NCBI GenBank assembly: GCA_900074885.1 | Contig: FJUW01000007.1 | Coordinates: forward strand, 1,445,609-1,509,608 | DNA from: Rhynchosporium graminicola | Lineage: Eukaryota > Ascomycota > Leotiomycetes > Helotiales > Ploettnerulaceae | Length of the DNA: 64,000 nucleotides | Reading direction: 5' to 3' | Shown here: positions 1-9,249 of the stretch, in pieces | Layout of the letters: the number at the start of each line of letters is the position of its first letter | How positions within the stretch are numbered: the stretch's first letter is position 1 | Notes under the pieces: model-generated | The model's input: only the letters and a program-made list of their open reading frames with translations | What the model was told of the DNA's origin: nothing | Databases searched by the model: none | Made by a program: the position numbers and the translations under genes

Positions 1-716
1 ATCTAGCTCTAATTAGCCCTGATATAAGTACTATTAAGTCCTTGATTAAAGAATTAAAACACTTCTTTAAACTTAAGGACTTAGGGCTAATAAAAGACTA
101 TTTAGGTATTGAAATTAACTATAATAGAGATCAGGGCTATATGAAGCTCTATTAAGCTAGCTATATAGAGAAGGTACTAGCTCGGTTTAACTTATCAGAT
201 TATAAACCGAAGAATACGCTTATAGATTCAAAAGTTAAATTAGAACCTAATCCTAATAAGGCTACTAAGGAAGATATATCATAGTTTCAGCAAGTAATAG
301 GCTACTTACTATTCCTTACGCTAGCTACTAGGCCTGATATAAGCTACGCTATAATCAAATTAGCTAGGTTCTCTAGTAACCTTAGCGATACGCATATCTT
401 AGCTACAAAGAATATACTTAGATACCTTAAAGGTTCTATTAAACTAGGCTTAGTTTATATCAATAGCTCTAGTAAATACGTTAGCGGATATTGCGATTCT
501 GATTATGCCGGAGATATTAGTATAGCTAAGTCCACTAGCGGCTATTCCTTCTATATAGGAAGCTACTTATTCTCTTAGAAGTCGAAGTTACAATCGATTA
601 TAGCTCAGTCTACTACAGAAGCTAAATATATAGCTATTAATTCGGCAGTTAAAGAAGCGGTCTATATAAGATAACTTCTTACCGAATTAGGCTATTATTT
701 CTATGAGAGGTTCCCG
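1..716 (+). pseudogene. Copia G pol remnant: reverse transcriptase C-terminal part and RNase H
   Basis: One frame on the plus strand reads as the end of a Ty1/copia polyprotein. It contains the post-catalytic RT segment (FFKLKDLG then YLGIEI), the block LLFLTLATRPDISYAI, ILRYLKGSIKLGL, and RNase H motifs GYCDSDYAGD, KSTSGYSF and AQSTTEAKYIA. Internal stops sit where Gln or Trp is expected, as RIP would produce. The frame begins before the left edge, so the catalytic RT motif is not visible. RNase H stops being recognisable after about base 715, short of its usual C-terminus, so the 3' end of pol has been lost or replaced. The element interrupts A0, which resumes at about 1214. Confidence 0.88.
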
Positions 717-735
717 GTGTTTATTGGATTTATAA

Positions 736-903
736 CCAGTACCTTGGTCAGTTTACTAGTACCTTGGTTAGTTTTGCCTGCATTAGCATACACACCCTGT
801 ACCTTGTCAGTACATGGTCTTAGTACCTGGTTCAGTACCTTGCCCATGTACCTTGTTGTACCTGGCACCTACACCCTGTACCTTATCAGCAGCCTGTACC
901 CTG
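736..903. repeat. GTACC-rich degenerate tandem array
   Basis: GTACCTTG-like words occur about nine times in 170 bp. The first two units, near 737 and 757, are clear 20-bp tandem copies. The tract keeps many CA and TG dinucleotides and so escaped the RIP seen on both sides. An open frame of 96 codons crosses it, but its translation is low-complexity and resembles nothing I recognise, so I do not call it a gene. It may belong to the 3' LTR of copia G. Confidence 0.6.
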
Positions 904-1213
904 CATACTCTATTAGCGTTACTATAAAGGTTCTCGATAGAGTTCTACTACTCTCTAGTACGTATATCGTACTTCTAGAGGTTTCTACTGACGTACTACT
1001 GACGTAGTATGATTCTACGGTATACGTGTCTTCTTCTATGGAGTTCTGTATTACGTAGTATAGAATATTCTAGAGAGCTCATATAGCTATATAAGTAGCT
1101 AGAATCTCTCCTGTAGTTAGCTCTCTTTAAGCAAGCAAGTAAAGCAAGTCAAATTGATCACCTATTATTCTATTATTCTGACCTTTAGCCGATTTCCACC
1201 TTCAATTTTCACA
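904..1213 (+). repeat. Probable 3' LTR end of copia G
   Basis: This stretch has no coding potential. It ends in TTTTCACA at 1213, and directly after it the sequence resumes as pol of A0, so it must be the right end of the element inserted there. It contains a TATA-like stretch near 1085-1098 and an imperfect hairpin near 951-979. The left boundary of the LTR is not visible and the TSD partner lies outside the window. Confidence 0.5.
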
Positions 1214-1230
1214 CTAAACCTACCCTTAGA

Positions 1231-1572
1231 AGTTATCGCTACTTAAGAAGAGTAGAAGTTATAAGATATACTCGCTATATAGCTCCTAAGAGGTAATCTA
1301 AAGTATTAAGTTAGCTAGCTAAGCTACGACCCGGACCTAACTTAGTATAACGCTTCCGATCTAATAAGTACTCTATATAAGCTCAGAGACTTCTATACTA
1401 CTAACTTAAGTAAACCTAGACCTCTATATAAACTAGATTAGTAGATTAAGGCCTAAGAAGATAGAATAGATAACTATAGTTACTTAGAGAATAATAAATC
1501 ATTATAGTTACTAGTATTAAAAATTTATTACTAAAGATAATCCCTCGATTATATTCCGTAATAATACTATAT
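1231..1572 (+). pseudogene. A0 pol C-terminus with chromodomain-like module
   Basis: The frame aligns with the other A copies and reads as a divergent chromodomain: EExEL-DILA, then LKYxVSWLGYD with an aromatic cage-like spacing, then QYNASDL, KLRDFxTTNLSKPGP and a closing KLDQWIKAQED segment. Several Trp and Gln codons are now TAG. In chromoviruses such C-terminal chromodomains guide integration toward modified chromatin. Pol and the convergent accessory gene meet tail to tail near 1573-1590, with a few overlapping codons. Confidence 0.75.
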
Positions 1573-1962
1573 CTAAAACTCTACTTCCTCTATTACTTCT
1601 ACTTTACTAGCTTTCTCCCCTAAGTTCTTCGGAGCTTCTAGTAAATCTAGAATATCTAGAACTAGAACTATTATATCTAACTCCTTATCTAAATTTATTA
1701 ACGTCGCTCTAATAGTAGACTGAATATAATAGCTAATCTTATATACTTTCTTCTTTAGAGAGAGTCCGGGAGTATTCAGATCTAACGTTATCTCTAAACT
1801 AGAAGGTAGATTCCTCTTTCTCTTAGTATCAGATATTATAGCTTTAAATATAGCTTTCTTCATAAATTCCTATATAATAGCGTTTAACTCCTTTATCTGC
1901 TTTAACGCTATTTATACTATTAACCTAGATTTTACTAAATCTACTATTAGAAGATCTAAATC

Positions 1963-2015
1963 CTATATTATATTAGTATTATACTAGTATCTAAGGGTTT
2001 AAGATCTTAACTTAC
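1963..2015 (-). other. Predicted 53-bp intron in the A0 accessory gene
   Basis: On the minus strand it has GTAAGT at the 5' end, a TACTAAT branch-like motif and TAG at the 3' end, with phase 0 joins on both sides. The matching introns are at 23750-23802 (A1), 43572-43624 (A2) and 60114-60166 (A4), all 53 bp. A1 and A2 keep a perfect TACTAAC but have ATAAGT donors, a G-to-A change of the RIP type. Confidence 0.65.
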
Positions 2016-2151
2016 TACCTTAATAAACTCTAACTCTTTAAGTACTTTCTCTATAGATCGCCTTAAAGCTTAAGTCTCTGCTAATTATATAGTAGTAATG
2101 TCTAATATAGTAATAGAAGTAGCAGATTTCGCGAGACGATAGATCTGATTA

Positions 2152-2344
2152 TGTTAGTATCACTCTGTCGTAGTACGTATAATCAAGTAGTCTGCGTAAG
2201 CTAAAGTACAGTGATAATAGTAGTAGTATTATCTGTTGTATCGTGGCTATCTTTCCTAGGTAGTCGAGACTCCGTAAGGGAGATATATCTGGCCGGCTAA
2301 ACCTCGGTGCAGATACTCGACTAACACGTGACTATAGACTAACA
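2152..2344. repeat. D left LTR
   Basis: This 193-bp copy matches 4149-4341 almost exactly. Its outer end is TGTTAGT and its inner end CTAACA, while the partner has ACCAACA at its outer end. The difference is C to T, as expected of RIP. Confidence 0.85.
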
Positions 2345-3079
2345 CTAGGAGTACTTTAAAGTAGCTCCAAACTATCTACTTCTCCGTATGAAAGTAACGC
2401 TTTTTGCCTTCTAGTAAGAGTAGTATAGTAGTACTACTCGTGCAGAAGTATTATATAGTATACAGGTTTCCACGTGATCAGGTCTAAAGATTCTGCTTAA
2501 AAGATAACTGAACTAAACGCCTCATAGGCTCTCTTTCGGCTTCAAGTTATCTAAATTCCCTCTATCTAGCGTATTTATCTTCTTCTCTCCCTGTATTCTG
2601 AATCGCCCTTTAACGTCTCCCTTCTATCACTATATGGAGCTTCTTGACCTTATGTCTATAGTATGTACCGAACTAATAGCTCGCTGACTCTAGTACACCG
2701 TATATAGGCCCAACGCACCGCAAAACCCAATATAGCTAAGCTAGAATCTCCTTTGGAGGGCGCACGAAGAAGTCACGTATTAGGTATGATATAGACTGAG
2801 TATAAGCTTATGTATTACCGTCTCCCTTCTCTCTGTATGCTTATCCTTTATCGGAATCGCTTCGGAATTTTCGATTAGTATAGAAGGTAGTACTAGTTGT
2901 AGGGTATAGGTGTTCGTAGTTGACGATAGAGGTTCTGATAGAAGTAATCGTCTTTTCAGTAGAAGTTATAAGTTGAGCTAGAGTAATTTAGCAGGCTTCC
3001 GAGCTTTAGTAGGCAGTAATAATCTCCTTTCTATGCACCTTCTCCTTCTCCTTCCGTACCGTATCATAGTACTCTCCCT

Positions 3080-3740
3080 CTCCTCCTCTAGCTCCTTAGT
3101 AGTCTTCTTCGTTAAAGTCGAATTCGCTGACAGGAGGTAAACCGAGTATAGTACAGCGTCTTTATCGCAGTCTGTAGAACTCCTTCTTTGATCTCTTATA
3201 CTCTAATTCGTCTTATTAAGCAGCTATATCGTTTATTATCTCCTTTTCTCTCTTATCTCGCTATTACTACGCAGATATCTTCTCTAGTATAAGTAGATTT
3301 AATACTATATACTATAGTCGTCTAGAGAGTATCTTCTCTCCTACTATACTCTCTAGCTCCTTTAAGGACTAACTACTACGTATAGTATTCCATGGAGTAT
3401 ATAGAAGCTTATATAGCTCCTGCGCAGGTTCGTCGCCTTCTTCGATAAATACGCCTTTAGTACGTAGGGTGAATATAAGGTTATTATTTAACGATTTCTT
3501 AATAGACTTGAAAGAGTCTACTATCTAACCTTCGTAGATCTCCTTAAATAAGGAGTATAGGGGTCTATCTACGTAGTCGGAGCTCTTAATTTGTCTGATA
3601 AGACCTTCTCCCTATTTCCGTATAGTCTCCGGGTCTAGTGGGTCCTTGCCGGAGTTCGCAGGTGTATCGAAAACCTCGGGGGTATTATTATCTCTTACTA
3701 TATTAAAGGTCTGATTCGTATAAGTGTTTTGGTGCTATTC
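3080..3740 (-). pseudogene. D internal ORF, unknown protein
   Basis: The minus strand has a long frame broken only by TAG or TAA at plausible Gln or Trp positions. It includes segments such as DPLDPETIRK, SSDYVDRPLYSLFKEIYEG and SFKSIKKSLNNNLIFTLRTKG, followed by a basic, Arg- and Lys-rich C-terminal part. A Gag-like or nucleic-acid-binding protein would fit a non-autonomous LTR element, but I recognise no domain. No start codon could be fixed. The remaining interior (2345-3080 and 3740-4148) holds nothing I can assign. Confidence 0.4.
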
Positions 3741-3875
3741 CGAGGTTGTTTGGAATAGTAGTTATAGAGTTATTCTTAAGTGTTATATGGGAAGCGCTAG
3801 CGTAGCGCGTTTCTTTGACTTCGAGTTTTCGGCGCAACTCAAAAGCGCGTTAAGTCGGGTTGCGGTGGTAATCGA

Positions 3876-3905
3876 AGTACGTAGAAGGTAAGTACGTAGA
3901 AGGTA
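3876..3905. repeat. 15-bp tandem duplication inside D
   Basis: The unit AAGTACGTAGAAGGT occurs twice without spacing. It lies between the internal ORF of D and its right LTR. No function is evident. Confidence 0.8.
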
Positions 3906-4148
3906 ATAGTAGTATAATATACTAGAATTCGAATCCTTTGACCGTGTCGCAGGTAGAATCCAGGTAAATTATCTTAGCAATTCAAGTCAAATAGCAAAGA
4001 GGAGACCGTGTCTTCTCTAGTACTTAAGCTATTACCGTAGTAGATATCTCTGCTCTTCAAGATTACTAGCGCGCTCTTTTCAGTAGTCGAAATTCTTAGA
4101 ATTTGACTGCTTTCAAAGAGTGAAATGATCTATACGTCTATTGATCAA

Positions 4149-4341
4149 TATTAGTATCACTCTGTCGTAGTACGTATAATCAAGTAGTCTGCGTGAGCTA
4201 AAGTACAGTGATAATAGTAGTGGTATTATCTGTTGTATCGTAGCTGTCTTTCCTAGGTAGTCGAGACTCCGTAAGGGAGATATATCTGGCCGGCTAAACC
4301 TCGGCGCAGATACTCGACTAACACGTGACTATGGACCAACA
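4149..4341. repeat. D right LTR
   Basis: This 193-bp copy starts TATTAGT (RIPed TGTTAGT) and ends ACCAACA. It is followed by the TSD GATTA and then the resumed accessory gene of A0. Confidence 0.85.
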
Positions 4342-5224
4342 GATTAATCGCTTTATAAGTAGCTATAATATTACCCTGATTCAGCTCCGCGTCCTTAGCT
4401 TCGCCGCTAGGAAGTAAACCGAATAAAATAGTATACTTCGTATTAATATAGTTAAGTAACTATAACGCGTTAGTATATATAATTACGTTTAAGTTTAAGT
4501 AACCTATATATTTATAACTGCTCTTTAACGCTGAGTAGTACTTATAAAGCTTAGAGTTAAGCTTATTAAATAAATATAGAAGTTCTAGAATAAGAGTATT
4601 ATTATACTTTATCTTAAGGAAAGCGCGAACATATTACAGGTAATATATATGATACGCCGCCGAAAGAGTACTAGCGGGAACTAGTAAAAGCACTATAGGA
4701 GTTAGCGTTATAGATCTATGAAACCCCTGTATCGCACTTAAAGACTATCTCTAATACTAAGATAGGAAACTTACTTATAATAAGAGAAGACTTAATTAGG
4801 TCGATTAATATATAGGATTATAGCAGACTATTATAATAGTTAGTAATAATACTTACTCTAGGAACCGTATTATAGTCTAGGGAGAGTAAACTTATAAGTT
4901 AAAGTAGTTATCGCAGTTAAAAAGGAAAAGCTCTAATATTAATAAACTCCTTCCTTTATATACCTTACGCCTTACTTAAACTCGACTTCTGCTATAAACA
5001 GATAAAGTAAATATAGCTTACCGCCCGATTTAGAAGCTACGACTAATATAGTACTATTATAACGATATAACTAGTCAGAACCTAATAAAGAATTTACTAC
5101 TACTAAAGAGCAGCTAGCGCCTATTACGCGAATATCGACGAAAACGGTTATAATAAAGACTAATTTCTAGTATAAACTATAACCTTCCGAGCTTAGGGTT
5201 AAGCTCTTCTTAGGGGAGGGGTAA

Positions 5225-5492
5225 TATAATAATAGCTCACCTGAATATCACATAAGAAGAAGAATAGATAATAGGGCCTAAGTTCATAGGTATCCCGGCA
5301 GAACTAGTATCCGACTCAGTATAGTATTAGACTAGTACCGGCATATACATATAAGGTGCCTTGCACTCTATCTCTCTTCTTCTTCCTTCCTTATCTTTTT
5401 ATTTCCTTCATAGTAGACTATATAAGATCGCTCTTAGCCTCCCTACTTGTTTATTCTTACTTGTATACCGCCTCGAGTCTTATATCGTTACA
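5225..5492 (+). repeat. A0 3' LTR
   Basis: This 268-bp LTR begins at a RIPed TGTAACGATAGC and ends TCGTTACA. It follows a purine tract at 5211-5221. It contains a TATA-like ATATAAGG element and then a long CT-rich tract, the usual layout of a fungal LTR promoter. Gypsy C resumes immediately after it. Confidence 0.88.
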
Positions 5493-5497
5493 TAAGG

Positions 5498-5925
5498 TTT
5501 ACTTTCTACGGAAAAATATTAATATATAGAAACTAAGTAATAAGTTAGATTATAAGAAACTAGGACCTTTTAAAATTAAACGTATTAAAGGACCTTTAAA
5601 TTATAAACTCTAGCTACTAGTTATAATAAAGAAGATATTCCTAATATTCTATATATCCTTATTAGAAAAAGTACTACTAGAAGTACTACTAGCCCTGAAG
5701 ATATACGCTGAACTAATTAACCTACTCGTAGAATACGATATAGAGGAGCTACTAGCTTATTAATATAAATAAGGTATTATCAGATACCTAGTGAAATAGA
5801 AGAACTATCTATATTCGGAAAATATATAAGAACTTAAGTTAAGCTTTTACTACTTAGTATTACTAGCTAATTTCTATTAATAAAACTTAGATCTACTTAG
5901 AGCAGATCTATAGGGTTAAAAGGAA
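5498..5925 (+). pseudogene. C pol C-terminus: integrase tail and chromodomain
   Basis: The translation shows the GPF/Y-type integrase end (KLSNKLDYKKLGPFKI, then LNYKL and FYISLLE). A chromodomain follows: VEYDIEELLAY, IIRYLVKxKNY, SENIxELKLSF. The typical W-K-Y and N-T-W-E-P spacing is readable with Trp replaced by TAG. In-frame stops are nearly all TAA or TAG at Gln or Trp sites. This is a classic fungal chromovirus ending and is distinct in sequence from A, B and E. Confidence 0.85.
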
Positions 5926-5988
5926 AGTTAACTATTAAGTTAAACGAGAGGTCGATAGGGATATCGGAACTAGAGGGTTCCGCGCCTA

Positions 5989-6450
5989 CTAACTTAGTAT
6001 TATTAAGTACTCTCTCTCTCTTTTCTATTTCTTCTTTTCTTCCTTTTCTAGAGCTTTAAGAGTATCGAGCTCAGCTATCGAGTTCAGACTAGTAGTAATT
6101 ATCTTTTACTACTTTTTATATAAGAAACGTTTCTATTTCTTTAACTTAGTAATTCGCGTATAGAACTTAGCTATAGCTAAGTCTTCCTTATCCTCTAATT
6201 TTTTAATTTAAGAATCTAGACTTTCCTATTCGGAAGCTATAAGTATCCGGTTCCTTATACGAATATCGCAGGATTTATTCAATCGGGCGTAATAAATATA
6301 TCGGGTTAATTTAGGGTCGCGAGGCGATATATACTCTTTATATTCCGCTTTTTTATATCTAGTATATAGTACTATAATTTTACTACTTAATTCTATTTAT
6401 CTTCCGAGTATAATATAATCAACTTATTTAGTTAAGCGTTCGGAGGGCAT
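5989..6450 (-). pseudogene. C convergent ORF, 153 codons, unknown protein
   Basis: An intact ATG at 6450 opens a single frame of 153 codons ending in TAG at 5989-5991. It starts MPSERLTK. The interruptions are all TAA or TAG, mostly where Gln would be natural. The middle contains YISPRDPKLTRYIYYARLNK. The C-terminal half is strongly charged and probably coiled coil (IKKLEDKEDLAIAKF, then LEKEEKKK and KREREY). No family is recognised. It occupies the space between the chromodomain and the 3' LTR and faces pol, as the accessory genes of A and E do. A chance ORF is possible but unlikely given the length and the stop spectrum. Confidence 0.6.
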
Positions 6451-6539
6451 AATAAAAGAAGGAGATAGCTATAAGTAGATGTCGATATTTCCTTAGGTAT
6501 ACTTAAGCGTAGGGACACGCTAAGACAGAAGGGGGATAG

Positions 6540-7034
6540 TATTACGAATCGGCCTAGTTCTTAGCACTAGGGCCGTCCTAGTACTAGAATATTAATAGTA
6601 CTACCCGGTAGTATATACTAGACGAGTTTTAGTACTAGAAGAGGTTAGTACTATTAGAGGAAAGGTACTAATACAGTTATAGTATAAACTAGCGAGTAGT
6701 ACCTTACGCTTACTTATATTATAGTAATAATAGTATTATAGCTATAGGTGATCCGGGATCACGTGATATACTAGACTGCTAGATAAGTCGCGAGAGCTTG
6801 CACGCTCTGCAAGACGGTCTTATATAGCTAGCATAAGGGAACGAAAGCTCTATATAAGACTAGTACTTCTGCTATTAGATAGGAGCTTCGTGCTCAAATT
6901 CAGATAGTAATTAATACTTACTTATAATATCTTAATTCTAATTAAGAACCGAACTTCTTATTTACTTTACTTTATAGCTAATACTAACTAACGAGCTTAT
7001 ATACCGCGTACCAGTCAGAACTAAGAACGTTATA
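6540..7034 (+). repeat. C 3' LTR
   Basis: This 495-bp LTR starts TATTACGAATCGG (RIPed TGTTACG) after a purine tract and ends CGTTATA. It contains a perfect 15-bp palindrome GTGATCCGGGATCAC at 6748-6762, overlapping a 10-bp palindrome ATCACGTGAT at 6758-6767, and a TATATAAG element near 6852. No protein is encoded. Confidence 0.75.
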
Positions 7035-7111
7035 ACTATATAAGATCGCTCTTAGCCTCCCTACTTGTTTTATTCTTACTCGTATACCGCCTCGAGTCTT
7101 ATGTTATTATA
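7035..7111 (+). repeat. A5: right part of an A-family LTR split by C
   Basis: These 77 bp match the final part of the other A LTRs, from ACTATATAAGATCG to the terminal GTTATTATA. The rest of the LTR must lie left of element C. Directly after its end the copia I integrase begins, so A5 was inserted in I before C arrived. Confidence 0.85.
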
Positions 7112-7677
7112 ATAACTCTTTCTCCATTTAATGAATTATCAGCTGTTTCACGATCGGGTTTCTCCGAGTTTTCAGCCCTAGATAGGTCTAATTTAGGAGT
7201 ATCTATAGGTGAAGAAATCACGCGATTTGAATAGTCAGAGGTCTCGCAATCGCTAAGTATCTCTTCAAAGGATTCAAATTCTTCCTTAGAGATCACTTCG
7301 TCCTTAAAGGTTAAATCTTCCTTAATTAGGACGTTTTTAGAGCTCATAATAGCTCTCTTCTCAGGTATATGTACTAAGAAGTTATTTGCGGACTTATACC
7401 CTACGAGTATACCTCTATCGGATTTATCTTCAAACTTATTAGTCCTTTTATTAATAAGGACGTAAGTAAGAGAACCTAATACTCTAATATAATCAAGAGT
7501 AGGCTTTTTACCGAAGAGAACTTTAAACGGACTCTTTTTAATAACCGAATTATAAGAGCGATTTTTTATATGAGCTATTCCTTAGATTATTTAAACCTAA
7601 AGGAATAAGGGTATATTCTTATCTATACAGATAGCTATAAGCCTGTAATAATCACTTAGTACGCTGAGGTAAATAAG
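7112..7677 (-). pseudogene. Copia I: integrase end and linker to reverse transcriptase
   Basis: The minus strand reads as the C-terminal part of a Ty1/copia integrase: AHIKNRSYNSV, KSPFKVLFGKKPTLDYIRVLGSL, and GILVGYKSANNF. An acidic, Ser-rich linker follows (7109-7347 is open for about 80 codons: DEVISKEEFESFEEIL). In copia elements this linker precedes RT. The fragment is cut by A5 on one side and by gypsy E on the other. It is the only visible part of the element into which everything else in the window appears to be inserted. Confidence 0.82.
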
Positions 7678-7829
7678 TATAATAGAATAGTAGAATAGTC
7701 GCTAGAGGTTCGCTAGTAATAATCTAGTTAATATAGAAACTAATTACTAAGGAGAGAAGGTTCTTCTTTCCTCTCTAATTCTGAAATATAAGAGTAGGAG
7801 GTATTAAGCGTATAAACCTATTATAATAT
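7678..7829 (-). repeat. E 3' LTR (tentative boundaries)
   Basis: About 152 bp, starting on the minus strand at TATTATAATAGG after a purine tract (AAGAGGGAAGA in minus sense, 7829-7840) and ending CTATTATA. The near-inverted termini and the abrupt start of the copia I integrase at 7677 support the limits. No second copy is in the window to confirm them. Confidence 0.5.
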
Positions 7830-8061
7830 CTTCCCTCTTAAATACTTCTATCTTAGAAGTAAAAGTATTAAATGCCCTAGCTAGCGATAATTTAGCGAGG
7901 CGCTAGCGAGGCGCTCCTTTCAGGATTTACTTTTATTCTGATTCTTCTTTACTATTAGTAAGACTAGAATATAAGGTATAGCGCTAGATAACTCCTCTAT
8001 ATAACTCTTAACTTTCTCTCTTCTCTTCCTCTTTAAATAACTAATAATAATAATATTATAT
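7830..8061. promoter_or_regulatory. E non-coding segment with possible promoter of the plus-strand gene
   Basis: It contains an 11-bp tandem duplication AGCGAGGCGCT at 7894-7915, a TATATAA element near 8000 and a CT-rich tract at about 8008-8034. TATA followed by a pyrimidine tract is typical just upstream of transcription starts in filamentous fungi, and the plus-strand gene begins right after. The promoter role is inferred. Confidence 0.35.
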
Positions 8062-8108
8062 ATAAGTTATAAACTTAATATACTAGATATTACTAACTTA
8101 ACTTTTTA

Positions 8109-9230
8109 GCTCCTAAAAAGAACTTTCGTAAGCGCTCTACTAGTAGTTCGCTAGATACTACTCCTCTTTCTAGTAATAATTTTACTTCTATTAATAATAA
8201 GAGTAAAAATATAATAGCTAGCGGATTATCGACTAAGCGCTAGCGAGCTGAAGATAATAACAAGAATACTAAAGGCGAGCCGAGCTAAGATAGTAGCCCT
8301 TCTACCTATTATAATAAGACCCTTTATACTAGTCGAAAGAATATATAGATAAAGTCGAAAGCTTATACTAAGGTAAATAAGAAGATACTATATCCGGAGA
8401 CTTACTTAGGATACGCTAGTAAGTATACTTTATTCTCTGATTTAAAGTATACCTTAGCTTCTAACTCTATTACTAGTAAGTATATAGACTATATTAATAA
8501 AAGTAAATCTTACGAGGATATAAGTATAAATTTCCTCTCTCTAGCGAATACTTAGCTAATAGCTAGCGAGGTTCTAGCTATCTTAATAAGTATTCTTAGC
8601 TAACTATAAGATATAGCTTTAGAAGTAGTAATAAGCGAGAATTCCGAAGAAATATTAAAGATTACTTAAGTACGCTTTAATATAAAGAAGAAATAAGCTA
8701 ATTATACTTTTAAAGTTAGTAATACTATAGCTATTAAATCTCCTTAGAAGCTAGTTATCGATTCTAATACTAAGCTATCCTTTAGTATTACGTCGGCGAT
8801 CGCTAAAGCGTCCGGGTTTACGCTGCACTCTATAGCTAAAGTTATTACTACTATTAATATTATAAATACTACTCTTCTCGAGGAAATTCGTAGTCTCTAT
8901 ATAATATAAATTAAATCTTTTCAGCGAATTCCCTATTAATCTTCAGCGAAGGACTTCTATATTATTTATATTAAGTTCTTTCTATAAGTAGCTTTACTAG
9001 ATATATAGCTAGAGGTTAGTAAGAAGGAAGTCGTAAGTAAGGTTATAGATACTACTCATTAGGGAGTTAATAAGTAGACTTTCTTTAATAATATTTCAGA
9101 GTTTATCTAGCGAGAGCTAGTTTTAATAGCGATCTGAATAAATAATAAAGCTCCTTTTTCCCTTAGAACTCTTTCTAGATTTATAATCTCTAATATACTT
9201 TTGAAACTATAAAACCCTATAGGAAAAAAC
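8109..9230 (+). pseudogene. E convergent accessory gene, about 373 codons, unknown protein
   Basis: A single plus-strand frame runs from 8109 to a TAA near 9228. It is interrupted only by TAG or TAA codons and one TGA, all explicable by RIP of CAG, CAA and CGA. It begins APKKNFRKRSTSSSLD and contains a basic, Ser-rich N-terminal part (STKR-RAEDNNK) and then a more hydrophobic body (VIDSNTKLSFSITSAIAK, SGFTLHSIAKVI). I recognise no domain. A possible upstream intron (8062-8109; ATAAGT, TACTAAC, TTTTTTAG) would add a short first exon, but no ATG survives. The gene converges on the pol chromodomain end at about 9250. Confidence 0.55.
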
Positions 9231-9249
9231 AGAAAAGTATATATCTCTT

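Larger units (their letters stand above)
2152..4341. mobile_element. D: 2.19-kb LTR element without recognisable pol
   Basis: It has two 193-bp LTRs starting TGTTAGT and ending ACCAACA (inverted termini), flanked by a perfect 5-bp TSD GATTA (2147-2151 and 4342-4346). The 1.8-kb interior contains no RT, RNase H or integrase motif in any frame I checked. It retains far more CA and TG than its surroundings, so it has been weakly RIPed. It is probably a non-autonomous element. I could not identify a primer-binding site or purine tract, so its orientation is set only by the minus-strand ORF. Confidence 0.8.
1573..4770 (-). pseudogene. A0 convergent accessory gene, spliced, interrupted by element D
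   Basis: Exon 2 (1573-1962) ends in an open stretch of 96 codons (1573-1863). A 53-bp intron lies at 1963-2015 with an intact GTAAGT donor, a TACTAAT branch-like site and a TAG acceptor. Exon 1 continues at 2016-2151 and, beyond D, at 4342 to about 4770. Removing the intron joins the two frames in phase 0; without it the frame shifts. The protein is unrecognised. It has a helical charged middle part (near ALRRSIEKVLKELEFIK) and a basic then acidic C-terminus ending EVIEEVEF. The start is unresolved because no ATG survives, and a second GTAAGT at 4769-4774 might mark another intron. The gene faces pol and shares its 3' end. Confidence 0.65.
1214..5492 (+). mobile_element. A0: 3' part of a Ty3/gypsy chromovirus (family A)
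   Basis: This segment aligns with the 3' ends of A1, A2 and A4. It runs from the pol linker before the chromodomain, through the convergent accessory gene, to a purine tract (5211-5221) and the 3' LTR (5225-5492). Its 5' portion is separated by copia G and lies left of the window. Element D (2152-4341) interrupts it. A0 itself sits in gypsy C, whose integrase end resumes at 5493. Confidence 0.85.
5493..7034 (+). mobile_element. C: 3' end of a second Ty3/gypsy chromovirus
   Basis: The segment holds the integrase C-terminus and chromodomain, a convergent ORF, a purine tract (AGAAGGGGGA near 6527-6536) and a 495-bp 3' LTR. Its upstream part lies left of the window because A0 is inserted at 5492. 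C is itself inserted in an A-family LTR, whose 3' part follows at 7035 and begins ACTAT, the expected 5-bp TSD. Confidence 0.8.

Noticed and set aside
717..1007. 96-codon plus-strand ORF across the GTACC array
   Set aside because: The translation is low-complexity, driven by the repeated GTACC words, and lies after the break of copia G. No domain or conserved frame supports it.
3925..3975. tRNA-like T-arm (TTCGAATCC) in element D
   Set aside because: No acceptor, D or anticodon stems can be built around it.
2152..4341. D as a DNA transposon with long terminal repeats
   Set aside because: The repeats are direct, start TG and end CA, and make a 5-bp TSD, all typical of LTR elements. No transposase is visible.
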